This document shows, one piece after another, positions 1 through 12,100 of a DNA stretch of 64,000 nucleotides. This DNA comes from Littorina saxatilis (taxonomy: Eukaryota > Mollusca > Gastropoda > Littorinimorpha > Littorinidae). The notes beneath the pieces were generated by a model. The model was not told the origin of the DNA, ran no database searches, and saw only the letters and a program-made list of their open reading frames with translations. The stretch covers positions 34,856,128 through 34,920,127 of the forward strand of contig NC_090261.1 in NCBI RefSeq assembly GCF_037325665.1, read 5' to 3'. Positions within the stretch are counted from its first letter, which is position 1, and every line of letters begins with the position of its first letter. The translations under genes and the position numbers were made by a program.

Positions 1-2203
1 CAGACATACACACAGTCAGACAGACCGATGGGCACTGATGCGCTGTCTCTGTCTGAGTTTGTCTGTCCGCTTTCTCTTTCTTTCTGTCTGTCTGTCAGTC
101 TCTCTCATTCACTCTCACGTCACACACACTGACACACATGTATACAGACATACATACAATCATCGAACACGCACGCAGGAACACAAACACGTACACACAC
201 ACACACACACACACACAGTGACACACACATACACACACACGTGACACCAAAACGTGTACTTCTAGTAGTACAATGTAGTAGTAGTGGAAGGCAATGAGCA
301 TCATAACTATAGAATATCATTTAGCGACTCAAAGCCGGAATGAGTTATTGTTGCAGCTGTCCCCATGTCTAAAGGTAGTTTAATTTGGCGGTGTCGGTTG
401 TCACCGAAAATAGCCGCTTGACTACTGTGTAGCGGAGCATCCTCCCAACACCGTACACTTATTTGACATACAGCAAAACTAGAATCGAATCCATGCAAAC
501 AAACTTCTCTCCTTTCAAGCTTCAAAGCTTGGTCATGCCACGGTGTGGGAACGTGGCCACTTTTTCGTAGTCGGCTCAGATCGATCGCAACTGTAGGTGT
601 CTAAGGCAGAGTTCCACAATACGTTTTGGTTTGCAACGTTCACAAATGCATTGCGTATTACCAAATGTAGGCAACTAAATGCTGCAATGAATATATATCG
701 CAATAATTGATCATTTATGTCAGAAAGTGGAGATTTGTGCGCATGTTCGGGGTTATGCTCAATACAGACTAACACAGATCATGCGTGAAAAAAAAACGTA
801 GGTCGTCCCGACACTTTTACAACACATTTGTTTAGCCTTACGTAGTAAAACTTGATGGGCATTGTGACCATGCACAGGCGCCTGACCCCGATTTAGGAAG
901 TGAATTAGAGTGCCCCTGCACGAACGTCGTTGAGTCTTTTCGTGTCGTCGTATTTTATACTGAGCTAATAAATGTCAAATCGCATTGTGAACTTTATGAC
1001 ATCCCAGTCCCGAGTCAGTCTGCCCTTTGTGAACACCTATGCCAGTGGTCATCGGTGTGTTTGAACGTGACAAAAGCTTAGTTGTTAAGAACTAGCAAAC
1101 AACAGCAATGCACGAACATTCTTTCACATCAAGACAATTATTTCCCGACCGAGAGTAAAAACTTGATTCACTGTCACTGCGGCATCTCTACTTGTTTTGT
1201 TTTGTTTGTTTTGTGTGTTTGTTTGTTTTTTTACAGATTTTTTTTTAGAAACAGCTAACATCGATTAACAATGCATCAATACTGTTCCTGGTTTTTCCTT
1301 TGAAAGAAAATGACCAACAAAAAGAAAAACCCACAGGCGGACGTTCTCTGTTGTTTACCCAGTGATAACGACAGGCACAGGCAGAGCGTAATGATCTGTT
1401 TAACATGAAGCGTAGAATATAGGTGTTCTGTTCCTATTTTCCCCGGCTGTTACATTGGTTTGAGCCTCGTGATTTTGTGTTCGTTCAATTTACATATTAT
1501 TATTGCTGTTGCTCCTGCTGCTTCCATTAAACTAATTGCATTTGAATTGTGTGGAACAAACACCTATTTGTTTTTCGGTTTGTTTCTTTGTTCGTGTGTT
1601 CGAATGTTTGTTTGTTTGTTTTGTTTGAAGCATGAGGCCTTTATTTCTCAGAAAAAATATTATAACCACCTTCTCGTTCTCGAGTCACTGCTGAAAGAAA
1701 CACGACACTAACGAAGCCTATAATAGACCGACACGATTAATTAATCTGCGTAGTAAGCTTATTCGAGCGCAAAATCTGCATGTTCGCAAACATTGCCTGG
1801 TGGAAGAGATTTCTCGGGCAGCGACATCTGTTATCAACGCATTATTTGATAAGTCGGACTGAGTGTGTGAAAGTGCGACATCCAAGTTGTTATCTTTCCG
1901 GTGTCACTATTTCCTCTTTCGCCTGTGTACATATTTCCCCCTCGATTATTTATGGACGAAAAGCATGTCAGTTTCTTGCATGTGAAGAAAATTGGTGGTG
2001 AAATGTAATAGATTTCACCCCCAAAATCGATTTATTCGAAAACGTGTACCGAGTGGTTACGTCCCTTGAGTAAGAAGGGAAACATTTTAGGATGAATCAA
2101 ATTTCCAAGTTAAATAAAAACAAGAGGCGAAGCCTTCACGGCTCACGTAAGAAATCGACAAACAGTAACACAAATTCAATCACTCCGTCACACATACACA
2201 CAC
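1..2203. other. Non-genic stretch upstream of the galectin gene
   Basis: I see no convincing coding exon here. The first 250 bases are a CA/GT-type and TCTG-type microsatellite region. Around 1195-1240 and 1560-1625 there are TTTG-rich tracts. The reading frames present are short, low in complexity and lack splice-site support. A 5' UTR exon or the first coding exon of the downstream galectin gene could lie anywhere in this region or in 2300-3900, but nothing identifies it. Confidence 0.5.
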
Positions 2204-2215
2204 ACAGTAAGCATA

Positions 2216-2278
2216 CCGTCGCGATATAACCTTGAACGGTTGAAAACGACGTTAAACACCAAATAAAGAAAGAAAGAA
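2216..2278 (+). mobile_element. SINE 3' tail fragment with its own target duplication
   Basis: About 63 bases match only the 3' end of the SINE at 4015-4400: the segment with CGATATAACCTTGAACGG, then ACGTTAAACACCAAATAAAG and an AAAG-rich tail. It is flanked by a 12-base direct repeat ACAGTAAGCATA at 2204-2215 and 2279-2290. The flanking repeat shows this very short piece was inserted as such (extreme 5' truncation) and is not an eroded full copy. Confidence 0.8.
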
Positions 2279-3039
2279 ACAGTAAGCATAAGTGATACGG
2301 TGCAAGTGTGCGAGACACTAGATCTAGATCTGTCTGTCTGTAGCCTACTTTTTAGTACTTACGAGGACAAGGCATGGCCAGATCGACACTGCGCTTTCAG
2401 TCGACAGCGCTTCCTCGCGCAGACACTGGAAACACGCTGTGCAGATTAACCTGTAGGAAATCTCCTTTGGTATCTTCTTTATCTATGTTTCTGGAGCTAC
2501 GAAACCGAAGAATGTGAAATCATGAGTCGCGGTCTTCTTCGAATCGGCGAACTGCAGCTCGGTGATAACTGTATCTATACCACAATCCTTCACGCGATCT
2601 GACCTAACCTTGACCCCTGACCTGGTCTACATACCTCACACGACACAAATCAGTCAGCTGTTTTTACCCCCCCAAAACCCCCCACCACCCGTTTTCTTTG
2701 GATACACACTTTAACTACATACGTGCCGACGAAATGTTGATCATTGCTTCAATATTTTGAAGCTGTTGCTTGGATAATAACCAGGTAAAATTAGTATTTC
2801 GGTGTTTAGTCAAATGTTAAAGTTTCTATCACATACACACACACACACACACGCACAGACAGACAAAGTTTATCATCGCATAGGCTACACTTACGTGAGC
2901 CAATACACAAGGTCGCTCATCAGTACTATCGAAGGGTGTTTTTTTGTTCAGTGTAGAGTTTATACTAGATCAACGAGGCCGAGAATCGAAATATCACCAC
3001 GGCGAAAGATGAAAACGTCACACCGGGTCGCCAATTGTT

Positions 3040-3245
3040 TGGATAACCGTCAGTGGAAGCCCCTTTTGAGAAAATCAACAGGTCTTAAAAGGGAGGAAAT
3101 CTTAAAAAAAAACAAAACTTGACTAAATATAAAAAGAGGTAAATTTACGGACGTATTTAGATAACATCGGAATAAACTAGGGTCTTATTGGCGGGTGGTC
3201 TCACTAAAAACGCCGGGGGGTCTTAAAAGGCGGGTTCAAATATAT
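3040..3245. repeat. Fragment of the 'GGTCTTAAAA' dispersed repeat
   Basis: Repeated GGTCTTAAAAGGGAGG-like phrases, with GGCGGGTTC near the end, match phrases in the small inverted-repeat element at 62110-62263 and remnants near 43630-43760 and 46010-46140. No clean ends are visible, so this is probably a decayed copy. Confidence 0.4.
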
Positions 3246-3904
3246 ATACGGCTGACTCAGTCTGGGCTCTGGTACGCGAGATATCGGTCAAGGTGGTAGG
3301 CTAGTATCGAATTCTTTCTGATTTGACATTGCTTTCCTTCTGACATCAGTTGATATGGGTATTGTTGTAAAGCAAGGAGATCATATAGGAAACTTGAAGC
3401 GGTAATTGTGTGTACCATTGTCGTTTGGAGTCCAAGGTCTAGGTCTGGCCGTACTGACTTTGTCAGTAAACGTACTCTGAGCACGTACTACGAAGCCTTC
3501 AATTACGAATCCTTGTTTTGCTGCACAAGTCAAATACAGTAAATAGTTTCCTTTTGGAAACGTCACAGTTTTGGGGAAACATCTGGTAGTTATAATTAAC
3601 TGACCATTTAACGTTTTACTGCAAAGATGCAGACAAATTTAGGACAGAGGAAGTAGCTAGGCCTATTGCTTTTCATCGGAAACATGAGTCTAAAAAGAAT
3701 GCAATACGGATGTGTTTTTGAAATAACTCTGTCAGGATTTCCGAACATTGTCGATTCTAAGCGATTGTAGTTCATGTGATCTCTATCTTGCAGTGACAGT
3801 GTACCACATTAGCATGGTTTTCTGTCATTTCTACCATTTAAACTGCAATGTGTGTCTGCGTGTGTGTATGTGTGTTTGTTTGTGTGTGTGTGTGTGTGTA
3901 ACAG

Positions 3905-6342
3905 GTCATAGTACCTTACACCGGCGCAATCCCCGGCGGTGTGCACCAAGGCCTGGAGATCGAGATCCAAGGAACGGTCCCCCACCATGCACACCAAGGG
4001 TGAGTATAGCATCATCTCCCCCCGCGGGTTAGGGGGAAGAATTTACCCGATGCTCCCCAGCATGTCGTAAGAGGCGACTAACGGATTCTGTTTCTCTTTT
4101 TACCCTTGTTAAGTGTTTCTTGTATAGAATATAGTCAATTTTTGTAAAGATTTTAGTCAAGCAGTATGTAAGAAATGTTAAGTCCTTTGAGAAACTTGCA
4201 TTCTCCCAGTAAGGTAATATATATATACATTGTACTACGTTGCAAGCCCCTGGAGCAAATTTTTGATTAGTGCTTTTGTGAACAAGAAACAATTGACAAG
4301 TGGCTCTATCCCATCCTCCCCCCCCCCCCCCCCCCCTTTCCCGGTCGCGATATAACCTTCCTGGTTGAAAACGACGTTAAACACCAAATAAAGAAAGAAA
4401 GTATAGCATCAGCGCTTTTTGCAGCTCTCTGTCTCCATCTATTGGTCTTTCACTTTTGGTTTAAACAACATTTTATTCATAAACACACACATGATAATAC
4501 ACCTTTTGGTCTTTGCCTCCCCTCCTCTCTATTAATCTCTCCGCCCTGCTCCTTCATGCAACCTGTTCAGTCTCTCCCCCTCCACTCCCTTACCTCCTCC
4601 TTCCACCAACCTGCAGATTTGAACAGGCATCTCAGTGTCTTTCTGTCTGTCTGTTTTATCTGTCTGTCTCAATGTTCAAGACTGAATGTTGCAAAATGTT
4701 GTAGAGGATGTGTCACGGAATAGATCATGTTTCAAGACCAAATGTCATTGAGGGTTTAGAATTATTTAGTTTTTTTCAAGTGAAACGTCAAATACCCAAA
4801 AATGGGAGAAATTATAACTGTCTTTATGAGGATTCGTTTTCTGTTCATGAAATTACCATAAAAACTATCGTAAAACAATACCATTTTCACTCTGCTTTGT
4901 TTTAACAAGGATGAAATTTAAACATTTTCGAAATAAAAAACCTGCAGTAATATGGCAATCCGTTTGTAAAGAAATTACGTTTTTTCCTGTTGATCTAAAT
5001 AATGAATTATTTAACTAAATAATTCATTATATAGCTAAATAATTCATTATTTAACTAAATAATTCATTATTTACACAAAAGTAAAAAGTGTGATTGTTGT
5101 AATTAAAGAAATCTTTTATTTACTAAACAATTCATTATTTAATAAAAAAAATCCATTATTTACTATATAATGCATTCTATAATATAGAATGCATTCTATA
5201 ATATAGAATGCATTCTATAGTATACAATGCATTCTATATTATAGAATGCATTCTATAGTATACAATGCATTCTATATTATAGAATGCATTCTATAGTATA
5301 CAATGCATTCTATAATATAGAATGCATTCTATAATATAGAATGCATTCTATAATATAGAATGCATTCTATAATATAGAATGCATTCTATAATATTATAGA
5401 ATGCATTGTATACTATAGAATGCATTCTATAATATAGAATGCATTGTATACTATAGAATGCATTCTATAATATAGAATGCATTCTATAATATAGAATGCA
5501 TTCTATAATATAGAATGCATTGTATACTATAGAATGCATTCTATAATATAGAATGCATTCTATAACGTTACGAAACTACTCTCTGTGTCTCTGTCTCTCT
5601 ATGTTTCTCTTTCTCTCTCTCTCTCTCTCTCCCTCTCTCTCTCTACCTCTCTCTCCCTCTCTCTCTCTCTCTCTTTCTCTCTATTCAGTTAAACTGTGTC
5701 AGTGTCTCTGTCTCTGTCTCTGTCTCTCTCTGTCTCTCTCTGTCTCTCTCTGTCTGTCTGTCTCTCTCCCTCTCTCTCTCTCCGTTTCTCTCTCTCTGTT
5801 TCTGTCTCTCTCTGTCTCTCTGTGTGGCTCTCTCTCTCTCTGTCTCTCTCTGTTTCTCTCTCTCTCCCTCTCTCTCTCTCCCTCCCTCTCTCTCTCTCCG
5901 TTTCTCTCTCTCTGTTTCTCTCTCCCTCTCTCTCTCTCTCTTCCTCTCTCTCTCTCTCCCTCTCTCTCTCCCTCTCTCTCTCCCTCTCTCTAGAGAGAGA
6001 GAGAGAGAGAGGGAGAGAGAAACAGAGAGAGACAGAGACACAGAGAGAGACAGAGACACAGAGAGACAGAGAGAGAGACACACAGAGAGACAGAGAGAGA
6101 CAGAAACAGAGAGAGAGAAACGGAGAGAGAGAGAGAGAGGGAGAGAGAGGGAGAGAGAGAGAAACAGAGAGAGACAGAGACACAGAGAGACAGAGAGCGC
6201 CACACAGAGAGACAGAGAGAGACAGAAACAGAGAGAGAGAAACGGAGAGAGAGAGAGGGAGAGAGACAGACAGACAGACAGAGACAGAGAGAGACACAGA
6301 GAGACACAGAGAGACAGAGACACTGACACAGTTTAATTGAAT

Positions 6343-6391
<49 letters not shown>

Positions 6392-6599
6392 GAGAGAGAG
6401 AAACATAGAGAGACAGAGACACAGAGAGTAGTTTCGTAACGTTATAGAATGCATTCTATATTATAGAATGCATTCTATATTATAGAATGCATTCTATATT
6501 ATAGAATGCATTCTATAGTATACAATGCATTCTATATTATAGAATGCATTCTATAGTATAGAATGCATTCTATATTATAGAATGCATTCTATAGTATAC

Positions 6600-6636
<37 letters not shown>

Positions 6637-7735
6637 GAGGAAGAGAGAGAGAGAGAGAGAGGGAGAGAGAAACAGAGAGAGACAGAGACACAGAGAGACA
6701 GAGAGAGAGACACACAGAGAGACAGAGAGAGACAGAAACAGAGAGAGAGAAACGGAGAGAGAGAGAGAAACGGAGAGAGAGAGAGAGAGGGAGAGAGAGA
6801 GAAACAGAGAGAGACAGAGACACAGAGAGAGAGAGAGCCACACAGAGAGACAGAGAGAGACAGAAACAGAGAGAGAGAAACGGAGAGAGAGAGAGGGAGA
6901 GAGACAGACAGACAGAGAGAGACAGAGAGAGACAGAGAGAGACAGAGACAGAGACACTGACACAGTTTAATTGAATAGAGAGAAAGAGAGAGAGAGAGAG
7001 AGGGAGAGAGAGAGGGAGAGAGAGAGAGAGAGAGAAACATAGAGAGACAGAGACACAGAGAGTAGTTTCGTAACGTTATAGAATGCATTCTATATTATAG
7101 AATGCATTCTATATTATAGAATGCATTCTATAGTATACAATGCATTCTATATTATAGAATGCATTCTATAGTATACAATGCATTCTATATTATAGAATGC
7201 ATTCTATAGTATAGAATGCATTCTATAGTATACAATGCATTCTATAGTATATAATGCATTATATAGTAAATAATGGATTTTTTTTATTAAATAATGAATT
7301 GTTTAGTAAATAAAAGATTTCTTTAATTACAACAATCACACTTTTTACTTTTGTGTAAATAATAAATTATTTAGTTAAATAATGAATTATTTAGCTATAT
7401 AATGAATTATTTAGTTAAATAATTTATTATTTAGATCAACAGGAAAAAACGTAATTTCTTTACAAACGGATTGCCATACATTAATGATCTCAGTTGCCCT
7501 GATTTTGTTTTTGAGGGGTTTTATGTATGATTTTGACGTCCCTTGTAGTTTACAAATTAGGACAGCTATCAGAAAAGCCTTTCTTGATTCAGGAATTTCT
7601 TATTTCCTAATGGTAATCAGTCAACCCCTGCCCATAACAATTTGTGTCATATTTATGTATATTTGTATTGGTTTTAAGTGAGTGTTTTGTAGAACAGTTA
7701 TATCATACTAGGGTCATTAACATATTAGCTGTATT

Positions 7736-7770
<35 letters not shown>

Positions 7771-9187
7771 TTTGCAGTTTGAGCCCCGGTGATAAGGGGC
7801 GATTAATAAGTGTTTATTATTATTATTATTTTTATTATTATTATTATTAATCCTTGTCTCACGTTCACCACCACCAAACACAGCTTCGGCATCAACCTGT
7901 GTCAAGGACCTCAGAAGGAGCCCACCACCACCCTGCACTTCAACCCCAGGCTGAACGAGCACTGCATCGTGCTCAACCACATGCAGAACAACGGCTGGGG
8001 CGGCGAGGAGAGGAAGCCCTGCCAGCACTTCCACAAAGGGAAGCCTTTCGACCTCAGGATCATGGTCAAACCGCAGATGTTCAAGGTGAGGGGTCAAGGT
8101 CAAGTTAGAGAATTACTATACAGATTAAGTGCTGGGGCGGCGAGGAGAGGAAGCCCGGTCAGCACTTTCACAAGGGGAAGCCTTTCGACCTCAGGATCAT
8201 GGTCAAACCGCAGATGTTGAAGGTGAGGGGTCATGGTCAAGGTCAAGTTAGAGAATTACTAAACAGATTAAGTGCTGGGGCGGCGAGGTGAGGAAGCCCG
8301 GCCAGCACTTTCACAAGCTAGGACAAGCCTTTCGACCTCAGGTCAAACCGCAGATGTTAAGGTGAGGGTTCAGGGTCAAAGCTGAGTGGTAAGTTGAAGG
8401 TCAAGGTTAAACTAAAGAGATTAAAGTGAAGTGCTCACACAGTTATATGGCGGTTCGAAAGAGCCGGGGTGGGGGTCAAAATCAAATAGCCGCCAGATTG
8501 GTTGTATGCCACAAAGCGGTTTCCTGAACCTAGAATCAATTATCATTGTTGCTCCTCAGACAGTTTTTCGTTAAACGAACAAATACATTGAAGGAAGTAC
8601 CTAAAACACAAGACAACATGTAACGTGAGTTATGCAGGGGAAAAAAACCGCCGAGCGCAAGAAAAAAAATGATAATTGAATGTTTTTAGTCAAAGTCAAA
8701 ATCAAATCATTCAACTATCCCCCAGCTTTGGGGCATTTTGACCGGTGGTCAGTCACGAGTGCAACAAGCGATTCTCATCCTATTCATTTCAGACACATTT
8801 CAATTAATATGTAAGCGCCTAGGGCTATATCTAGATTAGGCGCATAAAAATGATCACAATAATAATAATAATAATTTCATCCCCCGAAATCAGCGCGGCG
8901 TATGCTGCCTGAATGGCGGGGTAAAATCGGTCATACACATAAAAATCTACTCGTGCAAAAGAACATGAATGAACGTGGGAGTTTCAGCCCATGAACGAAG
9001 AGGAAGAAGAAGTAGACACATGTCACTCTTATCATTGTTTCACGTGCTTCAGATCAAGGTGAACGGACAGCTGGTGGCAGACTTTGCCCACCGCCTGCCC
9101 AAGGAGACGGCCCAGTTCATCCTCATCGAGGGCGAGGTGTCTATCAGCTACATCAAGTTCTCCGCTGGAGGACACGGAGGAGGAGGC
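3905..9187 (+). CDS. Galectin CRD1 exons
   Basis: Three exons (3905-3999, 7884-8085, 9053-9187) encode the first CRD. The first carries the N-terminal strand motif ending VPHHAHQ; a glycine codon is split across the junction to the second exon (FGINL...). The second holds the sugar-binding strands: HFNPR, the asparagine of VLNH, the tryptophan and WGGEER, so every canonical ligand residue (H, N, R, N, W, E, R) is present. The third holds the last strands (IKVNGQLVADFAHRLP) and ends in a glycine- and histidine-rich run (AGGHGGGG) that leads into the linker. The long intron between the first two exons contains a SINE and a 2.5 kb foldback element. Confidence 0.92.
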
Positions 9188-12100
9188 GTAAGTAGATTTC
9201 TCTTTTAAAGCTGAAGTGGCAGTGCACCGATAAAACTTAATTTCTTTTTGAAAGAAAGAGGGGGTACAAAGCATACACACATGCACATCAGGCGACCGTA
9301 CGAGGGTCAACTGAAAAGCACCGGGCCCGACTAGGAAGGACTGAGTTGACTTACAAGAGTAGAAGAAGTTTACATTTCAACATTCAAGCCTGAAATTGTC
9401 GAAGCAATCCACAAGGTCATTGCTCAAGTACAGCGCTTTTTGTCATGCTACCTCTCAAAATTGACGTAAAAACCTCCTGTTTTCAACCACTCGAAAATGC
9501 GATCGACACAAGTATTAGTAGGAATAGCATAACAAAAGAAATACGCAAGATAGCGAAACAAAAAACTTGTTCTGGATCGATCATTGATTTGGCTTTTTTG
9601 TCGTATGTAAAAGTTTCCAAGTTATGCCTATTCTGAATTTTCGTCGAATTTTCAATTGGTACCTTTAGTTTTGGTCAGGTAGATTTTGGGGGTATTCTTA
9701 TTAGGAAGGTGGTCACGTGACCTCTGTAAAAAAAATCTTTGATTCAAGGGAATGAATTTGTTAGTTATGGGCGCAATAATGTTTTGCCGAGTTTATATGA
9801 CCATACTATAACAGAAGGCAACGTGCGACTTGAATTGCTTGTGTCCTTCACTGAAGTAAGCAATACCAAGGCGATACAGTAATTATAACAGAGAATCCCT
9901 CGTATTGTGGCAACACATTTTTGCTCAGGTTGCACCACATTGTTTCCATAGAGTTTGCACGCCATGCAATTGCTGCTGGGAGATATCACTTTGATTTCAG
10001 TCCGGGAGTTCAGTACTATTAACTAATGCATTGGTTTTTATAAGTTGGGGCTTCTGTCATGCTTTCGCTTGTCATGCATGGTTCAAAAGGAATAAACCGT
10101 TAGCGCATTGTACGCTGGTTTTTTTTAAATTTTTCTTTTGTCTAGAACTCCTTCAGTGACCGCTCTGAGTCCCCGGTTGTATCTGCGACAACATTCCTCC
10201 GTGATGGGGCCAGCCGCTTACTGTCACGGATGATGCATTCTTCTGTAATCTTCTTCTTCTTCTCGTTCGCTACTCTTCTGTAATGAGTAGTACACTATCA
10301 GTACATGTAGTTGCCAGGCTTGACCCTGTTGGCGTGGTACCGTCGTGGTACCGTCTCGCCCACTCCCATTTCGCCTCCGCTTTGTAGTAACCGAATTACC
10401 CCCCCAAAATAATAATAATTACACTACATAAAAGATTGAACTGTCATTGGAATGGTTGTTACACTTTGAACACAAAGCAGTCCGCTTGTTTGTACTGTCA
10501 CAGCGTGGCCACGGAGCAGGTTTTGCACCTCAACCCTCTGGTTACATGCCGCAACCCTCTGGTTACATGCCTCAACCCTCAGGTTACATGCCTCAACCCT
10601 CTGGTTACGCGCCCCCCTTTTCACAACCCTCCGCCCCGGCCTATGGACAGCCCTACCCCATGGTAAGGATATATGCATTATATATTTCCCCACTGCTTCA
10701 TGTAATTATACAGCTATCTGGAACATGTGCGTTGAGATACATCCTAGCATCCGCTTCCTTGTGCTTGATCTCCACCCTACCTACGTTTCCCCCAAGCACC
10801 CCAACCCCACAGAAGTGAAGCTGTATACCCGTTAAATATGTGTGTGAGGCTTTCATAATCTCTCCTTGTCATTTTTTTCTGGCTTGAAGTCAACCCTTCA
10901 AGCATTTGAAGCAAAATATCCGGACACCATAATACTGTCCCTCCGTCCAGAATTTCCTTGCTACACTAACTACCAACACAGCAACGATTCTCCAGTGGAT
11001 TCCTGCCCATGTAGGCATCTTAGGAAACGAGCAGGCTGACAGTCTTGGCAAGGCTGGTAAACGACTTGAACAGCCAAGAAACCCTCTGGCGTTTGGGACA
11101 TGCAGGGTCGACGACAGTGATTCATGGCCACTTCAACGCAGAAAAAAAGAATACAATCTTTTAAATGTTACTTCTTGTCACATGAGTGTGTTCTTTCTAC
11201 CAAAACACTCAAACCCTGCATGTCCCAAAGAAAAGAGCGAGCTCTATTTGTAAAAATGTGTTTGCCATCATAATCTGTTTTTAAGAAGATAAGTGTTGAA
11301 TCCTCTCTCCTCATTCTCCAATTTCTCTTTCCGCAAATCAAGGTTTAGAGCCTATGGTATAAACCCTGCTTATTATTTCCCTTGTTCTCCGCCCTTCAAT
11401 CTTCCCTCCACACACACTGAAACACACACACGCGCACACAAACACTCACACACACACACACACACAATCACGTGGGTTTTTTTCCTTTGACAGTTTAAAT
11501 GTGAAGTTCTATGAGTTCAGTAATATGATTTTGATTATTCTGTTGATCAGGGAGCCCACGCTGCACCTCCACAACCTGGTGGCCAGCCAATCTACAACCC
11601 TGTGAGTAACTGTTACATCTGTTGTAATTCATCTTGTAACAGGCCTCGGTTTTCGGTACATACTTTTTTGACGCATTGTTTTGACCCCTTGTCGACTGTT
11701 CGATAGTTTTGACACGTAGAAATTTTTCTGGCAGAACAATTTCTTGGAGCCAGGACATTTGGACATTAGCTATCATTGCCTAAGTACATAAATTGACCCC
11801 CAAAAAGTCCTTTAATCTCGTTAAGGTTGTGTGGTATTTATGCACACAGGCAGAGACATGTCGCTTTCATTGACTATGTTGTTTCTGGAACGTTGAGAGA
11901 GAGAGAGAGAGAGTCTCAGAAATTGTCCGGTCAGGGGGGTTCCACTATGAAAGGAGTTAGCTCAGCAGTAGAAATAACATCCTCTAAATGTGTTTACAGC
12001 CAGTTCCCTTCACAAGCAGCATTCCCGGCGGCCTGGCTCCTGGACGCATGATTTCCATCAGCGGAGTTCCTCACGCCAACCCTTCGAGGTAAACAATTAT

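Larger units (their letters stand above)
4953..7476. mobile_element. 2.5 kb foldback (long inverted repeat) element with TA target sites
   Basis: The left end TGGCAATCCGTTTGTAAAG (from 4953) is matched in reverse complement by the right end (to 7476), and TA dinucleotides flank both (4951-4952, 7477-7478); pairing stops just outside. Inverted matching runs inward through AATAATTCATTATTT-type repeats, a TTACTTTTGTGTAAAT segment, 19-bp satellite arrays and CT/GA-rich blocks, with the turn near 5995 where CT-rich sequence becomes GA-rich. The right arm is longer, because one GA-block plus satellite unit is duplicated (6440-7070). No transposase-like frame is visible. The TA sites suggest a Tc1/mariner-type non-autonomous element, by inference. 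It lies in a galectin intron. Confidence 0.85.

Noticed and set aside
3381-3566. - strand frame resembling a reeler-type domain (YLLYLTCAAKQGFVIEGFVV)
   Set aside because: The similarity is short and rests on a GF..RA-like pattern; no neighbouring exon or clear splice sites support it.
5167-5568. CRISPR-like array of short regular repeats
   Set aside because: There are no unique spacers; the units are contiguous 19-base satellite copies, in a eukaryotic genome.
5553-7088. Many long Ser/Leu/Arg/Glu-rich frames on both strands
   Set aside because: They are translations of CT/GA simple repeats in a palindrome; no start context, no complexity, all six frames are open.
7717-8103. 128-codon - strand frame over the galectin exon
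   Set aside because: It is the antisense shadow of the real exon at 7884-8085.
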